In this document: positions 36,104-44,651 of the stretch, piece by piece
Layout of the letters: each line of letters opens with the position of its first letter
How positions within the stretch are numbered: the stretch's first letter is position 1
Origin: Pedobacter aquae
GTDB taxonomy: Bacteria; Bacteroidota; Bacteroidia; Sphingobacteriales; Sphingobacteriaceae
DNA length: 64,000 nt
Direction of reading: 5' to 3'
NCBI RefSeq assembly: GCF_008195825.1
Contig: NZ_CP043329.1
Location: 2,480,001-2,544,000 of the forward strand
Position numbers and translations under genes: made by a program
Notes under the pieces: generated by a model
The model's input: only the letters and a program-made list of their open reading frames with translations
What the model was told of the DNA's origin: nothing
Databases searched by the model: none

Positions 36104-36802
36104 ATGAATTATTTAGTAATTGGCGGCAGTACAGGTATAGGTTTAGCATTAGTTGAAAAGCTAATTGCTGATGGGCATGATGTTATTGCTGTTTCTAGGC
36201 ACAGAGGAGAACTACCTTTAGAAGCAAAATTTATTGAATTAGATATTTTAGGTGATGTTGCTGTTTTAAAAGATCATTTACCAGAAACTATTCATGGTTT
36301 AGCTTATTGCCCAGGCACTATTAATTTGAAGCCATTTTCTAGACTTACAGCAGACGATTTTAGAAAAGATTACGAAGTAAATGTTATTGGCGCTGTAAAA
36401 GTTATTCAGCAAGTTTTGCCACAACTTAAGGCATCTAAACAAGCTAGTATTTTAATGTTTAGCACTGTAGCTGCCAAAGCAGGGATGGGTTTCCATGCAT
36501 CTATAGCAGCTGCTAAAAGCGCTATTGAAGGTTTAACCGTTTCTTTGGCGGCAGAATTTGCAGCTTCAAACATAAGGGTTAATACTTTAGCGCCTTCTTT
36601 AACAGATACGCCTTTAGCTGCTAGCTTACTGGCTACACCAGAAAGAAGAGAAGCTTCGGAGAAAAGGCATCCTTTAGGAAGAGTTGGTACCGCAGAAGAA
36701 CTTGCAGAAGCTGCTTATTTCTTGCTATCAGAAAAAAGCTCTTGGATAACCGGGCAGGTTATAGGTATAGATGGTGGAATGTCTACTTTAAAATCATTTT
36801 AA
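36104..36802 (+). CDS. Short-chain dehydrogenase/reductase lacking the catalytic Tyr
   Basis: A 232-residue SDR: nucleotide-binding GGSTGIGLALVEKL at residues 7-20, LAYCPG and a FSTVAAK segment with the active-site Ser. The usual Tyr-x3-Lys is replaced by Ile-Ala-Ala-Ala-Lys within GFHASIAAAKSAIEGL, so the catalytic Tyr is missing. The C-terminus is SWITGQVIGIDGGMSTL. The gene begins two bases after folE, in the same operon. It could be a pterin reductase, but the absent Tyr makes a normal SDR reaction doubtful. Confidence 0.9.
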   Translation: MNYLVIGGSTGIGLALVEKLIADGHDVIAVSRHRGELPLEAKFIELDILGDVAVLKDHLPETIHGLAYCPGTINLKPFSRLTADDFRKDYEVNVIGAVKVIQQVLPQLKASKQASILMFSTVAAKAGMGFHASIAAAKSAIEGLTVSLAAEFAASNIRVNTLAPSLTDTPLAASLLATPERREASEKRHPLGRVGTAEELAEAAYFLLSEKSSWITGQVIGIDGGMSTLKSF

Positions 36803-36803
36803 G

Positions 36804-37445
36804 ATGAAGCATCTCACTTCAGAGCAAATTACAGAACTCCCATCCAGATATCGTACTACATTTATGAATAGTATTTCTGGGTTTAAGAGTTTACAAATGG
36901 TTGCTACCAAAAGTAAAACTACAGGTGCAACCAATATTGCTTTGTTTAACTCTATTTTTCATATTGGCGCCAACCCAGCATATATTGGCATGGTAGTAAG
37001 ACCAGATGGACCAGAGCATGAAACTTTAAAAAACATCAGCGAAAGCGGATTTTATACCCTTAATAATGTAAAAGAAGAGTTTTATAAAGCGGCGCACCAA
37101 ACAAGCGCTAGGTATAAAGCAGGCGAATCTGAATTTGCTGCCTGTGGTTTTTTGGAAGAGTATCTAGAAGGTTTTGATGCTCCTTTTGTTAAAGAATCAT
37201 CGGTTAAATTGGGCTTAAAGCTCAAAGAGATTATACCTATTACGCTAAATAATACCCGTATTGTAATTGGTGAAGTACTACATGTTTGTGTTGATGAAAA
37301 TTTAATTTCGGCAGATGGTTATATAAACCTAGCAGCAACAAATACGGTAACAGTAGCTGGTTTAGATGCTTACCACAGCACACAATTATTAGCCAGATTA
37401 AGCTATGCACAACCAGAAAAACATCCGGAAGAAATAAACGTTTAA
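36804..37445 (+). CDS. Flavin reductase-like (FMN-binding) domain protein
   Basis: A 213-residue protein of the flavin-reductase-like FMN-binding fold: YRTTFMNSISGFKSLQMVAT, then NPAYIGMVVRPDGPEHETLKNI, then GFYTLNNVKEEFYKAAHQTSARY. It starts one base after the SDR stop, so it is clearly in the same operon. It probably binds FMN and may reduce flavins for the photolyases, or belong to another redox function of the light cluster. The substrate is unproven. Confidence 0.87.
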   Translation: MKHLTSEQITELPSRYRTTFMNSISGFKSLQMVATKSKTTGATNIALFNSIFHIGANPAYIGMVVRPDGPEHETLKNISESGFYTLNNVKEEFYKAAHQTSARYKAGESEFAACGFLEEYLEGFDAPFVKESSVKLGLKLKEIIPITLNNTRIVIGEVLHVCVDENLISADGYINLAATNTVTVAGLDAYHSTQLLARLSYAQPEKHPEEINV

Positions 37446-37464
37446 GAATTAATTAATCTTGAAG

Positions 37465-38151
37465 ATGATGGAAAATAAAATCTCAGAAAAAAAGCCAAAA
37501 GCAATAGGTACCAAAGAAAAAATTCAGAACGCTTATATAGAATACCTATTAACCGAGGGTAAGCAGCCTGCATCGGTTTTTATTTTTGCGAAGAAGAATA
37601 AAATGGCCGAGGAAGAATTTTATAAATTTTATGCCTCTTTTAGCGCTATAGAAGCTGATATCTGGAATGATTTATTTTCTAAAACCATAGCCGAGATTAA
37701 AAGTCAAGAAGTTTGGGAACAATACTCGGCCAGAGAAAAAGCCCTTTCTTTCTTCTACAGTTTTTTTGAACTTTTAAAAAGCAAAAGAAGTTATGCTTCG
37801 CATAGCATAAGAAGCTTCAAAAAAGGTCTTAAAACACCTATAGCATTAAGTTTTGCCAAAGAAACTTTTAATGAATTTAGCACTCAAATTATACAAGAGG
37901 GTATAGAAAGCGGCGAGTTATCAGAAAGAAAGTTTATAAGCGATAAATATGTGGATGCGCTTTGGTTACAAGTAGCCTTCTTATTAAACTTCTGGACCAA
38001 AGATCAATCTGCAGGTTTTGAAAAAACCGATGAAGCTATAGAAAAAGGTATTAACGTAACTTTTGATTTATTCCAGCGCTCTCCTATTGATAATTTATTT
38101 GAATACGGAAAGTTTTTAGCACAACATGCAGGTATTAAAATGGCTTTTTAA
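37465..38151 (+). CDS. TetR/AcrR-like regulator
   Basis: A protein of about 228 residues from ATG 37465. Residues 15-60 (TKEKIQNAYIEYLLTEGKQP, then VFIFAKKNKMAEEEFYKFYAS) form a TetR-type helix-turn-helix. The rest is all-helical and includes AREKALSFFYSFFELL, consistent with a TetR ligand-binding domain. It may regulate the adjacent ABC1 kinase or the pterin operon, but no operator is evident. A heptanucleotide array follows directly. Confidence 0.8.
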   Translation: MMENKISEKKPKAIGTKEKIQNAYIEYLLTEGKQPASVFIFAKKNKMAEEEFYKFYASFSAIEADIWNDLFSKTIAEIKSQEVWEQYSAREKALSFFYSFFELLKSKRSYASHSIRSFKKGLKTPIALSFAKETFNEFSTQIIQEGIESGELSERKFISDKYVDALWLQVAFLLNFWTKDQSAGFEKTDEAIEKGINVTFDLFQRSPIDNLFEYGKFLAQHAGIKMAF

Positions 38152-38160
38152 CTAAATATT

Positions 38161-38328
38161 AAGGTGCAAGGATTAAGGAGCAAGGAATAAGGATTAAGGA
38201 GCAAGGATTAAGGAGCAAGGATTAAGGATTAAAGAGCAAGGAATAAGGATTAAGGAGCAAGGATTAAGGAGCAAGGAATAAGGATTAAAGAGCAAGGAAT
38301 AAGGATTAAGGAGCAAGGATTAAAGATT
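38161..38328. repeat. Heptanucleotide tandem array, 24 units
   Basis: Twenty-four heptamers in perfect register from 38161 to 38328. They are nearly all variants of AAGGATT, AAGGAGC, AAGGAAT and AAAGAGC, in mixed order. No ORF spans the array. It separates the TetR gene from the ABC1 kinase gene. Confidence 0.92.
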
Positions 38329-38403
38329 GAAAAATAAAGGATGGATTTGAGAATTAAAACCATAGAATCTTGTATCATCTAATCTATATACCCACATATA
38401 AAA

Positions 38404-39714
38404 ATGAAAGAGCAAAACAGTATTCCATCTAGTAAAGTAGCCCGTTCTGCAAAATTTGTAGGCACAGGTATAAAAATAGGTGGTAATTATATCAAGCATT
38501 ATTCTAAAAAACTTTTCAACCCAGATTTAAGTAAGGATGAATTGAATGAGGATAATGCAAGCGACATCTACAACTCTTTAAGTCAGCTTAAAGGTAGTGC
38601 TTTAAAAGTTGCACAAATGCTTAGCATGGATAAAAACATCCTGCCAAAGGCTTATGTAGACAAGTTTTCTTTATCGCAATACAATGCGCCACCTTTAAGC
38701 GGACCATTGATTGTACAATCTTTCAGAAAGCATTTTGGTAAAACGCCAGAAAAAATATACGATACTTTCAATTTAAAATCAACCAATGCAGCATCTATTG
38801 GGCAGGTGCACCAGGCAACATTAAATGGAAAAAAATTGGCTGTAAAAATCCAATATCCGGGTGTTGGCAGCTCTATTTCGTCAGATTTAAAATTGGTAAA
38901 ACCTTTCGCCTTTAGGTTGTTAGGCATGAGCGAAAAAGAGCTTGATATCTACATGAAAGAAGTTGAAGAGCGTTTGGTAGAAGAAACAGATTATGAATTA
39001 GAAGTAAAACGCTCTTTACAGTTTTCTAACGCTTGCGCTGATATTCCTAATTTGGTTTTCCCGGCATACTATCCAGAACTATCTGGCCCAAGAATTATTA
39101 CCATGGATTGGATAGAGGGCTTACACCTCAAAGAGTTTTTACAAACCAACCCTAGTCAGGAATTAAGAAACCAAATTGGCCAAGCACTTTGGGATTTTTA
39201 TAATTTTCAACAACATGAATTAAGAGCGGTACATGCCGACCCTCATCCGGGTAATTTCTTAATTACCCCAGAAGGTAAACTAGGTATTATTGATTTTGGA
39301 TGTATTAAAGAAATTCCAGATGACTTTTACTATCCTTTTTTCTCTACTACATCAACAGAATTATTAAATAATAAAGAAGAAACTATTAAAGCTTTTAGGC
39401 TTTTAGAGATGATTTTACCAAAAGATAACGCTCAGCAAATAGAGTTCTATTATCAAAATTATAAAGAGATGATTACCCTTTTTGCAGAACCTTATATGAC
39501 TGGCGAATTTGATTTTGGGCAAACCCATTTCTTTGATGCTTTATATACTTTTGGCGAGAAAATAGCTAAAATGCCTGAGTTTAAGCAGGCTCGTGGTGTA
39601 AAACATTTCATTTATGTTAACCGCACCAATTTTGGCTTGTACAATATTTTACACGAGTTAAAAGCAAATATCAGAACAGATACTTACAGGCCACATGTAC
39701 AATTGGCTTACTAA
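38404..39714 (+). CDS. ABC1/AarF (UbiB-like) atypical kinase
   Basis: A 436-residue ABC1-family protein. Early LKGSALKVAQMLSMDKNILP is the variant of the KxGQ motif (Lys-Val-Ala-Gln). ASIGQVHQATLNGKKLAVKIQYPGV holds the Ala-rich loop and the conserved Lys. HADPHPGNFLI and GIIDFGCIKE are the catalytic loop and metal site. Family members act in quinone or lipid metabolism. In Bacteroidota this type often follows a TetR gene, as here. It lies 252 bases after it, with the heptamer array between. Confidence 0.92.
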   Translation: MKEQNSIPSSKVARSAKFVGTGIKIGGNYIKHYSKKLFNPDLSKDELNEDNASDIYNSLSQLKGSALKVAQMLSMDKNILPKAYVDKFSLSQYNAPPLSGPLIVQSFRKHFGKTPEKIYDTFNLKSTNAASIGQVHQATLNGKKLAVKIQYPGVGSSISSDLKLVKPFAFRLLGMSEKELDIYMKEVEERLVEETDYELEVKRSLQFSNACADIPNLVFPAYYPELSGPRIITMDWIEGLHLKEFLQTNPSQELRNQIGQALWDFYNFQQHELRAVHADPHPGNFLITPEGKLGIIDFGCIKEIPDDFYYPFFSTTSTELLNNKEETIKAFRLLEMILPKDNAQQIEFYYQNYKEMITLFAEPYMTGEFDFGQTHFFDALYTFGEKIAKMPEFKQARGVKHFIYVNRTNFGLYNILHELKANIRTDTYRPHVQLAY

Positions 39715-39725
39715 GGCAATAAACA

Positions 39726-39756
39726 AAAAAGCTCTGGCGAAAATCCAGAGCTTTTT
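39726..39756 (+). terminator. Terminator after the ABC1 kinase gene
   Basis: A perfect 12-base inverted repeat, AAAAAGCTCTGG and CCAGAGCTTTTT, with a 7-base loop, ending in a T tract (CTTTTTATTTT). Confidence 0.88.
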
Positions 39757-39808
39757 ATTTTATATAGCTTTCATATATTTTTAAAATTTGTTCAGAATCT
39801 TGTCTTAC

Positions 39809-40111
39809 TTAAACTTGAAGAGTTAGTTTTAAATGCCCTCCCAAACCTTTTTGAATGATTTTCATTAAAGTAGAAAGTCTGATATCAGAAGCATCATTCT
39901 CAATTCTGGAAATATAGGATTTATTAGTACCGCATTTTTTTGCAAGTTCTTCTTGTGTCATTCCTAACTTAGTTCTGGCTTCTTCAAGTAATGCACCAAG
40001 TCTGAAAGCTTCAAATTGTTGTTCCCATTCTTCTCTTTTTGGATTTCCCTTTTTTCCGTATTTTTTATCTAGAATTTCGTCTAAAGTTGTGATATTTTTT
40101 TTAGTTATCAT
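39809..40111 (-). CDS. Antitoxin, XRE/HigA-type helix-turn-helix
   Basis: A 100-residue protein with a C-terminal XRE helix-turn-helix: EARTKLGMTQEELAKKCGTN, then KSYISRIENDASDIRLSTLM. It overlaps the toxin gene's end by 11 bases, with the toxin first, the order of higBA-type systems. It should bind the operon promoter and neutralise the toxin. The N-terminal part (Lys-rich, YGKKGNPKREEWEQ) is probably involved in toxin contact. Confidence 0.88.
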   Translation of the reverse strand: MITKKNITTLDEILDKKYGKKGNPKREEWEQQFEAFRLGALLEEARTKLGMTQEELAKKCGTNKSYISRIENDASDIRLSTLMKIIQKGLGGHLKLTLQV

Positions 40112-40438
40112 TTTGATATTCCTCCATTATTCTTAGTGCCTTTTCAATTTCCTGTTTCGGTGTCTTTTGGCTTTTTTTCTGAAAAGCGTTTCCAAGAACA
40201 ACTAAATTTCCTTTATCGAAAAATGAAAATATGCGATAAATATTATTTCCAACCTCTACTCGTATTTCATAAAGTCCTTTTGTTCCCTGTAGATGCTTAA
40301 AAAGCTTTTCAGGAACTTTAGGAGTAACTTTTATCAGATTCAAAGTCCTTCAATTTTAGCTTGAACTTTCTCGTTCTGACTTTCATAAAAGTCTAGAAAG
40401 TAGTTTTTGTAAACTATTACTTGTCTCTCATCGCTCAC
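40101..40438 (-). pseudogene. RelE/HigB-type toxin, one frameshift
   Basis: The frame from TTG 40343 gives LIKVTPKVPEKLFKHLQGTKG, then LYEIRVEVGNNIYRIF and AFQKKSQKTPKQEIEKA, matching phage Gp49/HigB-like toxins, but lacks the N-terminus. The missing part is in another frame: GTG 40438, SDERQVIVYKNYFLDFYESQ, then NEKVQAKIEGL. One extra base at the AAA of 40342-40344 joins them (EGL-LNLIKV). Restored it has about 112 residues, the normal length. It is a ribosome-dependent mRNA interferase by family. Confidence 0.82.
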
Positions 40439-40618
40439 ATAACAAAGTTAACTATTGAGACAACAAGTTCAAAATGTTTTAGACTCAATCCTATCCAACA
40501 ATATTAGTTATCACAATAATCTTAAAAAAAATTTCATCCCCTTTATGGAATTGGTATAATTATTACATCTTAGAGAAAAACAAATATCAATTACATGATT
40601 ATCCAAAAAAGAAAGAAT

Positions 40619-41307
40619 ATGAAAAAGCTAGTTTTAACCTTTGTAGCCTTAGTTTTAGTAGCACAGGCTTTTGCTCAAGCAGATTTAAGAAAAAAATAGA
40701 AGTAAACGGTAGCGCAGAAATGGAAATCACTCCAGATGAAATCTATGTAGGTATTTCTTTAAAAGAGTATATGAAAGATGCTAAAAGAAAAGTAAGCATC
40801 AGTACTTTAGAAAAGCAATTACAAGCGGCCGTTTTAAAAGCGGGTATTCCATCAGAAGATTTCATGATTAACAACATGAGCAGCTATACCAATTACTGGG
40901 AAAAGAAAAAAGACCCAGCTTTTTTAGCCAGCAAACAGTATCGTTTAAAAGTAAAAGATCTATCTAATTTAGATGCTATTATTGCCGCTGTTGATGCACA
41001 AGGAATTGCCTATACCAACATAGAAAGCTTTTCGCACTCTAAAATAGAAACTTATAAAAACGAGCTTAAAACCAAAGCCTTAAAAAATGCCAAAGAAAAA
41101 GCTACGGCATTGGTAGAAAGTATTGGCGAAAAACTAGGCGGCGTACTTTTAATACAAGACCATAACAGTGATTTTACCCCACAACCTATGCTTTATAAAA
41201 CTATGGCTGTAAGAGCAGAAATGGCTGATGCTGGTGCTATGCCTGATATAGATTTTAAGAAAATAAAATTGAATTATACCATTAATGCTGCTTTTGAGAT
41301 TAAATAA
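40619..41307 (+). pseudogene. SIMPL-domain (DUF541) periplasmic protein, one frameshift
   Basis: ATG 40619 starts a clear signal peptide (KKLVLTFVALVLVAQAFAQ) that runs into a stop at 40697 after a run of seven A (40690-40696). One more A restores LRKKIEVNGSAEMEITPDEI and the remaining frame to 41307. The body has the SIMPL features: EITPDEIYVGISLKEY, ALKNAKEKATALVESIGEKLG. Restored length is about 229 residues. Family members are exported and of unclear function. Confidence 0.85.
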
Positions 41308-41328
41308 GCATCATTATTAAAACGTACT

Positions 41329-41361
41329 AAGCCCATTCTTCATTCAGGATGGGCTTTTTTT
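41329..41361 (+). terminator. Terminator after the SIMPL gene
   Basis: Inverted repeat AAGCCCAT (41329-41336) and ATGGGCTT (41349-41356), followed by TTTTTTATTTT. Confidence 0.8.
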
Positions 41362-41415
41362 ATTTTCAAGAGCCACTAAATATTGATAAATTACCAACAG
41401 AAAGAGCCTGATGAT

Positions 41416-42462
41416 ATGAATATTATTGAAGAACGGAATGATGTGCCTTCTAAAAAGAAGATACTTTACGCTGTTAATCCAACTTTAAAACAATACCTTA
41501 TTAAATATGATAGGGAAATAAAACTCCCTGTTTTATATGCTGATATGCTGCGCTTTAATCTTTCTACACCGCTGTTAGATAAAAATAACCAAGATACTTT
41601 GTGGCAAACGGTTTATTATGACGAATCTGAGATGAAAGAGCTTTATCCGGGTTTGAAATATATTTATGCTTTGTTGCATACATCGGGCCGTATGGAGGTG
41701 ATGGACCATCTTTCTGTTTCCAGAATAGACTACTGCACCTTTGGTAATTCTAAACCTTTTAGGGTAAGAATCATCAATAGGTTAAATGACAATTACGACC
41801 ATTTTTACGTTAAAATTGCCGATGCTAGCCGGGTTTACGGCTTAGAATTAGAGCATATTCTATCCCCAAACAGAATAAATTATTTAACAGACGATAATAC
41901 TTTAATAGAAGAGCATATTCCCGGTTTACCCGGAGACCTTTTCTTAAACAGTTACCTCAATGATAGTAGCTTTAACCAAACCCGTATCAGCAAAGAATTT
42001 GTAAAATTTAACGAACGTTGTTTTGTAAGGCTTTTAGGCGATATGCGCTCTTATAATTTTGTGGTAGATATTACACCAGATATTGAAGGTAACCAATACC
42101 GTATTAGAGCTATAGATTTTGATCAGCAATCTTATGAAAGTAGATTAAAGCTGTACCTCCCGCATTATTTTAAGGAGAATAACAATATTGTTTTTATGGG
42201 TATGGAGCATATGAACGAAAAATCTATGCTGCAATACCAACAAGAAGAACGCAGCTTAATTAGTCACCGAGTAAAACTAGCCCATTACAGGCTAAAAGAA
42301 ATTTTTGGTGTGATGGTTCAGGATGATATAGCGCCAGAAGAAAAAATAATAGCTTTAAGAGAAGAGCTGGCAAAATACCATAAAATGCCCAAATTTAAGA
42401 AGATGACCACCATGGGTATGTTGGTAAAAGAGCATTTACATGCCTGTTTATTTCTAAAATAA
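41416..42462 (+). CDS. Unrecognised conserved-looking protein, 348 residues
   Basis: I do not recognise a family. The start is set at ATG 41416; a TTG at 41383 would add 11 residues. It has no signal peptide and no membrane segment. The segment YRIRAIDFDQQSYESRLKLYL and CFVRLLGDMRSYNFVVDI recall the metal-binding and catalytic parts of kinase-like folds, but this is weak. It lies 7 bases before a DUF389 membrane gene, so they are probably co-transcribed and may act together. Confidence 0.6.
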   Translation: MNIIEERNDVPSKKKILYAVNPTLKQYLIKYDREIKLPVLYADMLRFNLSTPLLDKNNQDTLWQTVYYDESEMKELYPGLKYIYALLHTSGRMEVMDHLSVSRIDYCTFGNSKPFRVRIINRLNDNYDHFYVKIADASRVYGLELEHILSPNRINYLTDDNTLIEEHIPGLPGDLFLNSYLNDSSFNQTRISKEFVKFNERCFVRLLGDMRSYNFVVDITPDIEGNQYRIRAIDFDQQSYESRLKLYLPHYFKENNNIVFMGMEHMNEKSMLQYQQEERSLISHRVKLAHYRLKEIFGVMVQDDIAPEEKIIALREELAKYHKMPKFKKMTTMGMLVKEHLHACLFLK

Positions 42463-43297
42463 TTATAATATGTATTCTGCCGATTTTATTAAAAACTACG
42501 TAAAGAAAATATTTCATTTACAAGACACCACAGACCAAGAGGGTACGGTAAATAACATCAATGAAAATATAGATTTAAAAGGCTATAACATCTGGATTTT
42601 AATATGTTCTGCCGTTTTGGCTTCTATTGGTTTAGATGTTAATTCTGCCGCTGTCATTATTGGTGCCATGCTTATATCGCCCCTAATGTCGCCCATATTA
42701 GGTGTAGGTTTATCTTTTGGTATTAATGATAAAGAAATGCTTACCCGCTCTTTACGCAATCTGGGTATGGCAACTTTTATCAGCTTAATTACGGCTTATA
42801 TATACTTTACCATAACGCCTTTAGGCGATGCTACTGCAGAAATTTTAGCTCGTACACAACCTACCTTATTGGATGTTATGGTAGCATTTTTTGGTGGTAT
42901 TGCAGGTATTGTATCTGGTTCAAGAAAAGAAAAAACAAATGCTATACCTGGTGTTGCTATTGCTACCGCTTTAATGCCGCCACTTTGTTCGGCAGGTTTT
43001 GGGCTTGCAACCGGGCAGTTGATGATTTTTGCCGGAGCCTTTTATCTTTTCATCATTAACGCCATCTTTATCAGTTTATCTACCTATTTGGTTATTAAGT
43101 TTTTACAGTTCCCACTAAGGCAATACATGGATGTAAAAACCCGTAAAAGAGTAAGCAGAATTATGTCTTTTGCCTTGCTTTTTGTAGTGATACCAAGTGG
43201 CTATTTCTTATGGGAAGTTTATCTTAAAAATAAAATGAACAGGCAGGTGCAAAACATCATTATCAATAAAATTAGTAATGATGAAACAGAGGTATTA

Positions 43298-43306
43298 AAA
43301 TGGAAT
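43298..43306. repeat. Left target-site duplication of the IS4-family element
   Basis: AAATGGAAT directly before the IS left end; the same 9 bases recur at 44643-44651 directly after the right end. Confidence 0.85.
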
Positions 43307-44642
43307 CAATAGCGTCCTAAACGAATAAAAAAGGAGAAAGGAAAGTTTTAACTCATCGTTACCTTTGAGGTGCAAAAAAACAAACCCTTTCTCAATGGTA
43401 AATGTAACACTATTCTCCCAAATCATATCAAAACTTGAGCGTTCAAAGTTCAACAAACTGGTATCTACATCTCAGAGCGACAAACATAATAAAGGTTATA
43501 CAAGCTGGACACATCTAGTATCGATGTTGTTCTGCCAGTTTGCCAAAAGCCAATCGGTACGTGATATTAGTAACGGTCTTCGTTCAGCTACTGGCAACCT
43601 CAATCATTTAGGTATTCAAAAAGCTCCATCTAAATCTAGTGTAAGCTATCAGAACAAGCACAGGGACTATAACATCTTCAAGTCCTATTATTTCATACTG
43701 TTAGAAAGTTTGGGACAGCAGGCAGGCTTTAAACAAATAAAGTTCAGGATTAAGTCCAAAATCTTCCTGTTAGACTCCACTACTATCAGTCTGTGTCTTT
43801 CTCTATTTGATTGGGCCAGGTACAAAACAGCTAAAGGAGCGGTTAAACTGCATACTCTGCTTGATTATGATGGCAATCTACCAGCATATGTCAATATTAC
43901 CAACGGCAAAACTGCGGATAACAAAGGAGCTTATGATGTGCCTTTACACAAAGGAAGTGTTATTGTTGCAGACCGATTCTATAATGACTTTGCCCTGCTG
44001 AATGTTTGGGACAGCAACGGCGTATTTTTTGTGATCAGACATAAAGAAAACCTCCAATATACTACAGTTAAGGAAAATATATTGCCGGAGAACAGGCATA
44101 AGAATATCCTGATTGACGAGATTATTGAGCTTAAAACCACAAAATCAAAGGACAGCTATCCCAAAAACTTAAGAAGAGTGGCTGTTTGGGATGATAAAAA
44201 TGAACAAACTATAGAAATTATTACCAATCAAATGTATTGGACAGCAAACACCATCAGTGAGCTTTATAAAAGCAGATGGCAGATTGAAATCTTTTTTAGA
44301 GAGATCAAACAGAACCTGCATATCAAATCATTTATCGGAACCACAGAAAATGCCGTGATGATACAGATATGGACAGCGCTAATTACCATCCTCATCCTTA
44401 AAGCACTTAAAGCAATGGCTAAATATGGATGGCAGCTCTCCAACCTTATCGCATTTATCAGACTTAACATATTTGTGAAAATAAATCTACAGAATTGGCT
44501 CGATAGGCCTTTTGAAGAACCCGATGAGCTAAAAGATAAACAAGTTATTCAAGGGGTTCTTTTCTGAAATCTATTTTTATCTCATAAATTTTAAGCTATT
44601 GCGTTACTTTTGATGTTTTCATAAACGTTTAGGACAGTATTG
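43307..44642 (+). mobile_element. IS4-family insertion sequence, 1336 bases
   Basis: The ends are 17-base terminal inverted repeats with two mismatches: left CAATAGCGTCCTAAACG, right (reverse complement) CAATACTGTCCTAAACG. It carries one transposase gene and is flanked by the 9-base duplication AAATGGAAT. It is inserted into a DUF389 gene in the same direction. Confidence 0.9.
43395..44567 (+). CDS. IS4-family transposase (DUF4372 N-terminus)
   Basis: A 390-residue DDE transposase from ATG 43395; an upstream TTG at 43365 is less likely. The N-terminal DUF4372-like part is TLFSQIISKLERSKFNKLV, then YTSWTHLVSMLFCQFAKS. The catalytic acids fit FLLDSTTISLC (first Asp), GSVIVADRFYNDFAL (second Asp) and the IS4 Y-x2-R-x3-E-x6-K signature YKSRWQIEIFFREIKQNL (Glu). 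It appears intact, so the element may still move. Confidence 0.93.
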   Translation: MVNVTLFSQIISKLERSKFNKLVSTSQSDKHNKGYTSWTHLVSMLFCQFAKSQSVRDISNGLRSATGNLNHLGIQKAPSKSSVSYQNKHRDYNIFKSYYFILLESLGQQAGFKQIKFRIKSKIFLLDSTTISLCLSLFDWARYKTAKGAVKLHTLLDYDGNLPAYVNITNGKTADNKGAYDVPLHKGSVIVADRFYNDFALLNVWDSNGVFFVIRHKENLQYTTVKENILPENRHKNILIDEIIELKTTKSKDSYPKNLRRVAVWDDKNEQTIEIITNQMYWTANTISELYKSRWQIEIFFREIKQNLHIKSFIGTTENAVMIQIWTALITILILKALKAMAKYGWQLSNLIAFIRLNIFVKINLQNWLDRPFEEPDELKDKQVIQGVLF

Positions 44643-44651
44643 AAATGGAAT
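44643..44651. repeat. Right target-site duplication of the IS4-family element
   Basis: AAATGGAAT directly after the IS right end, identical to the left copy. Confidence 0.85.

Noticed and set aside
38161-38328. Possible CRISPR array
   Set aside because: The 7-base units are contiguous, with no 25-40 base spacers and no cas genes nearby.
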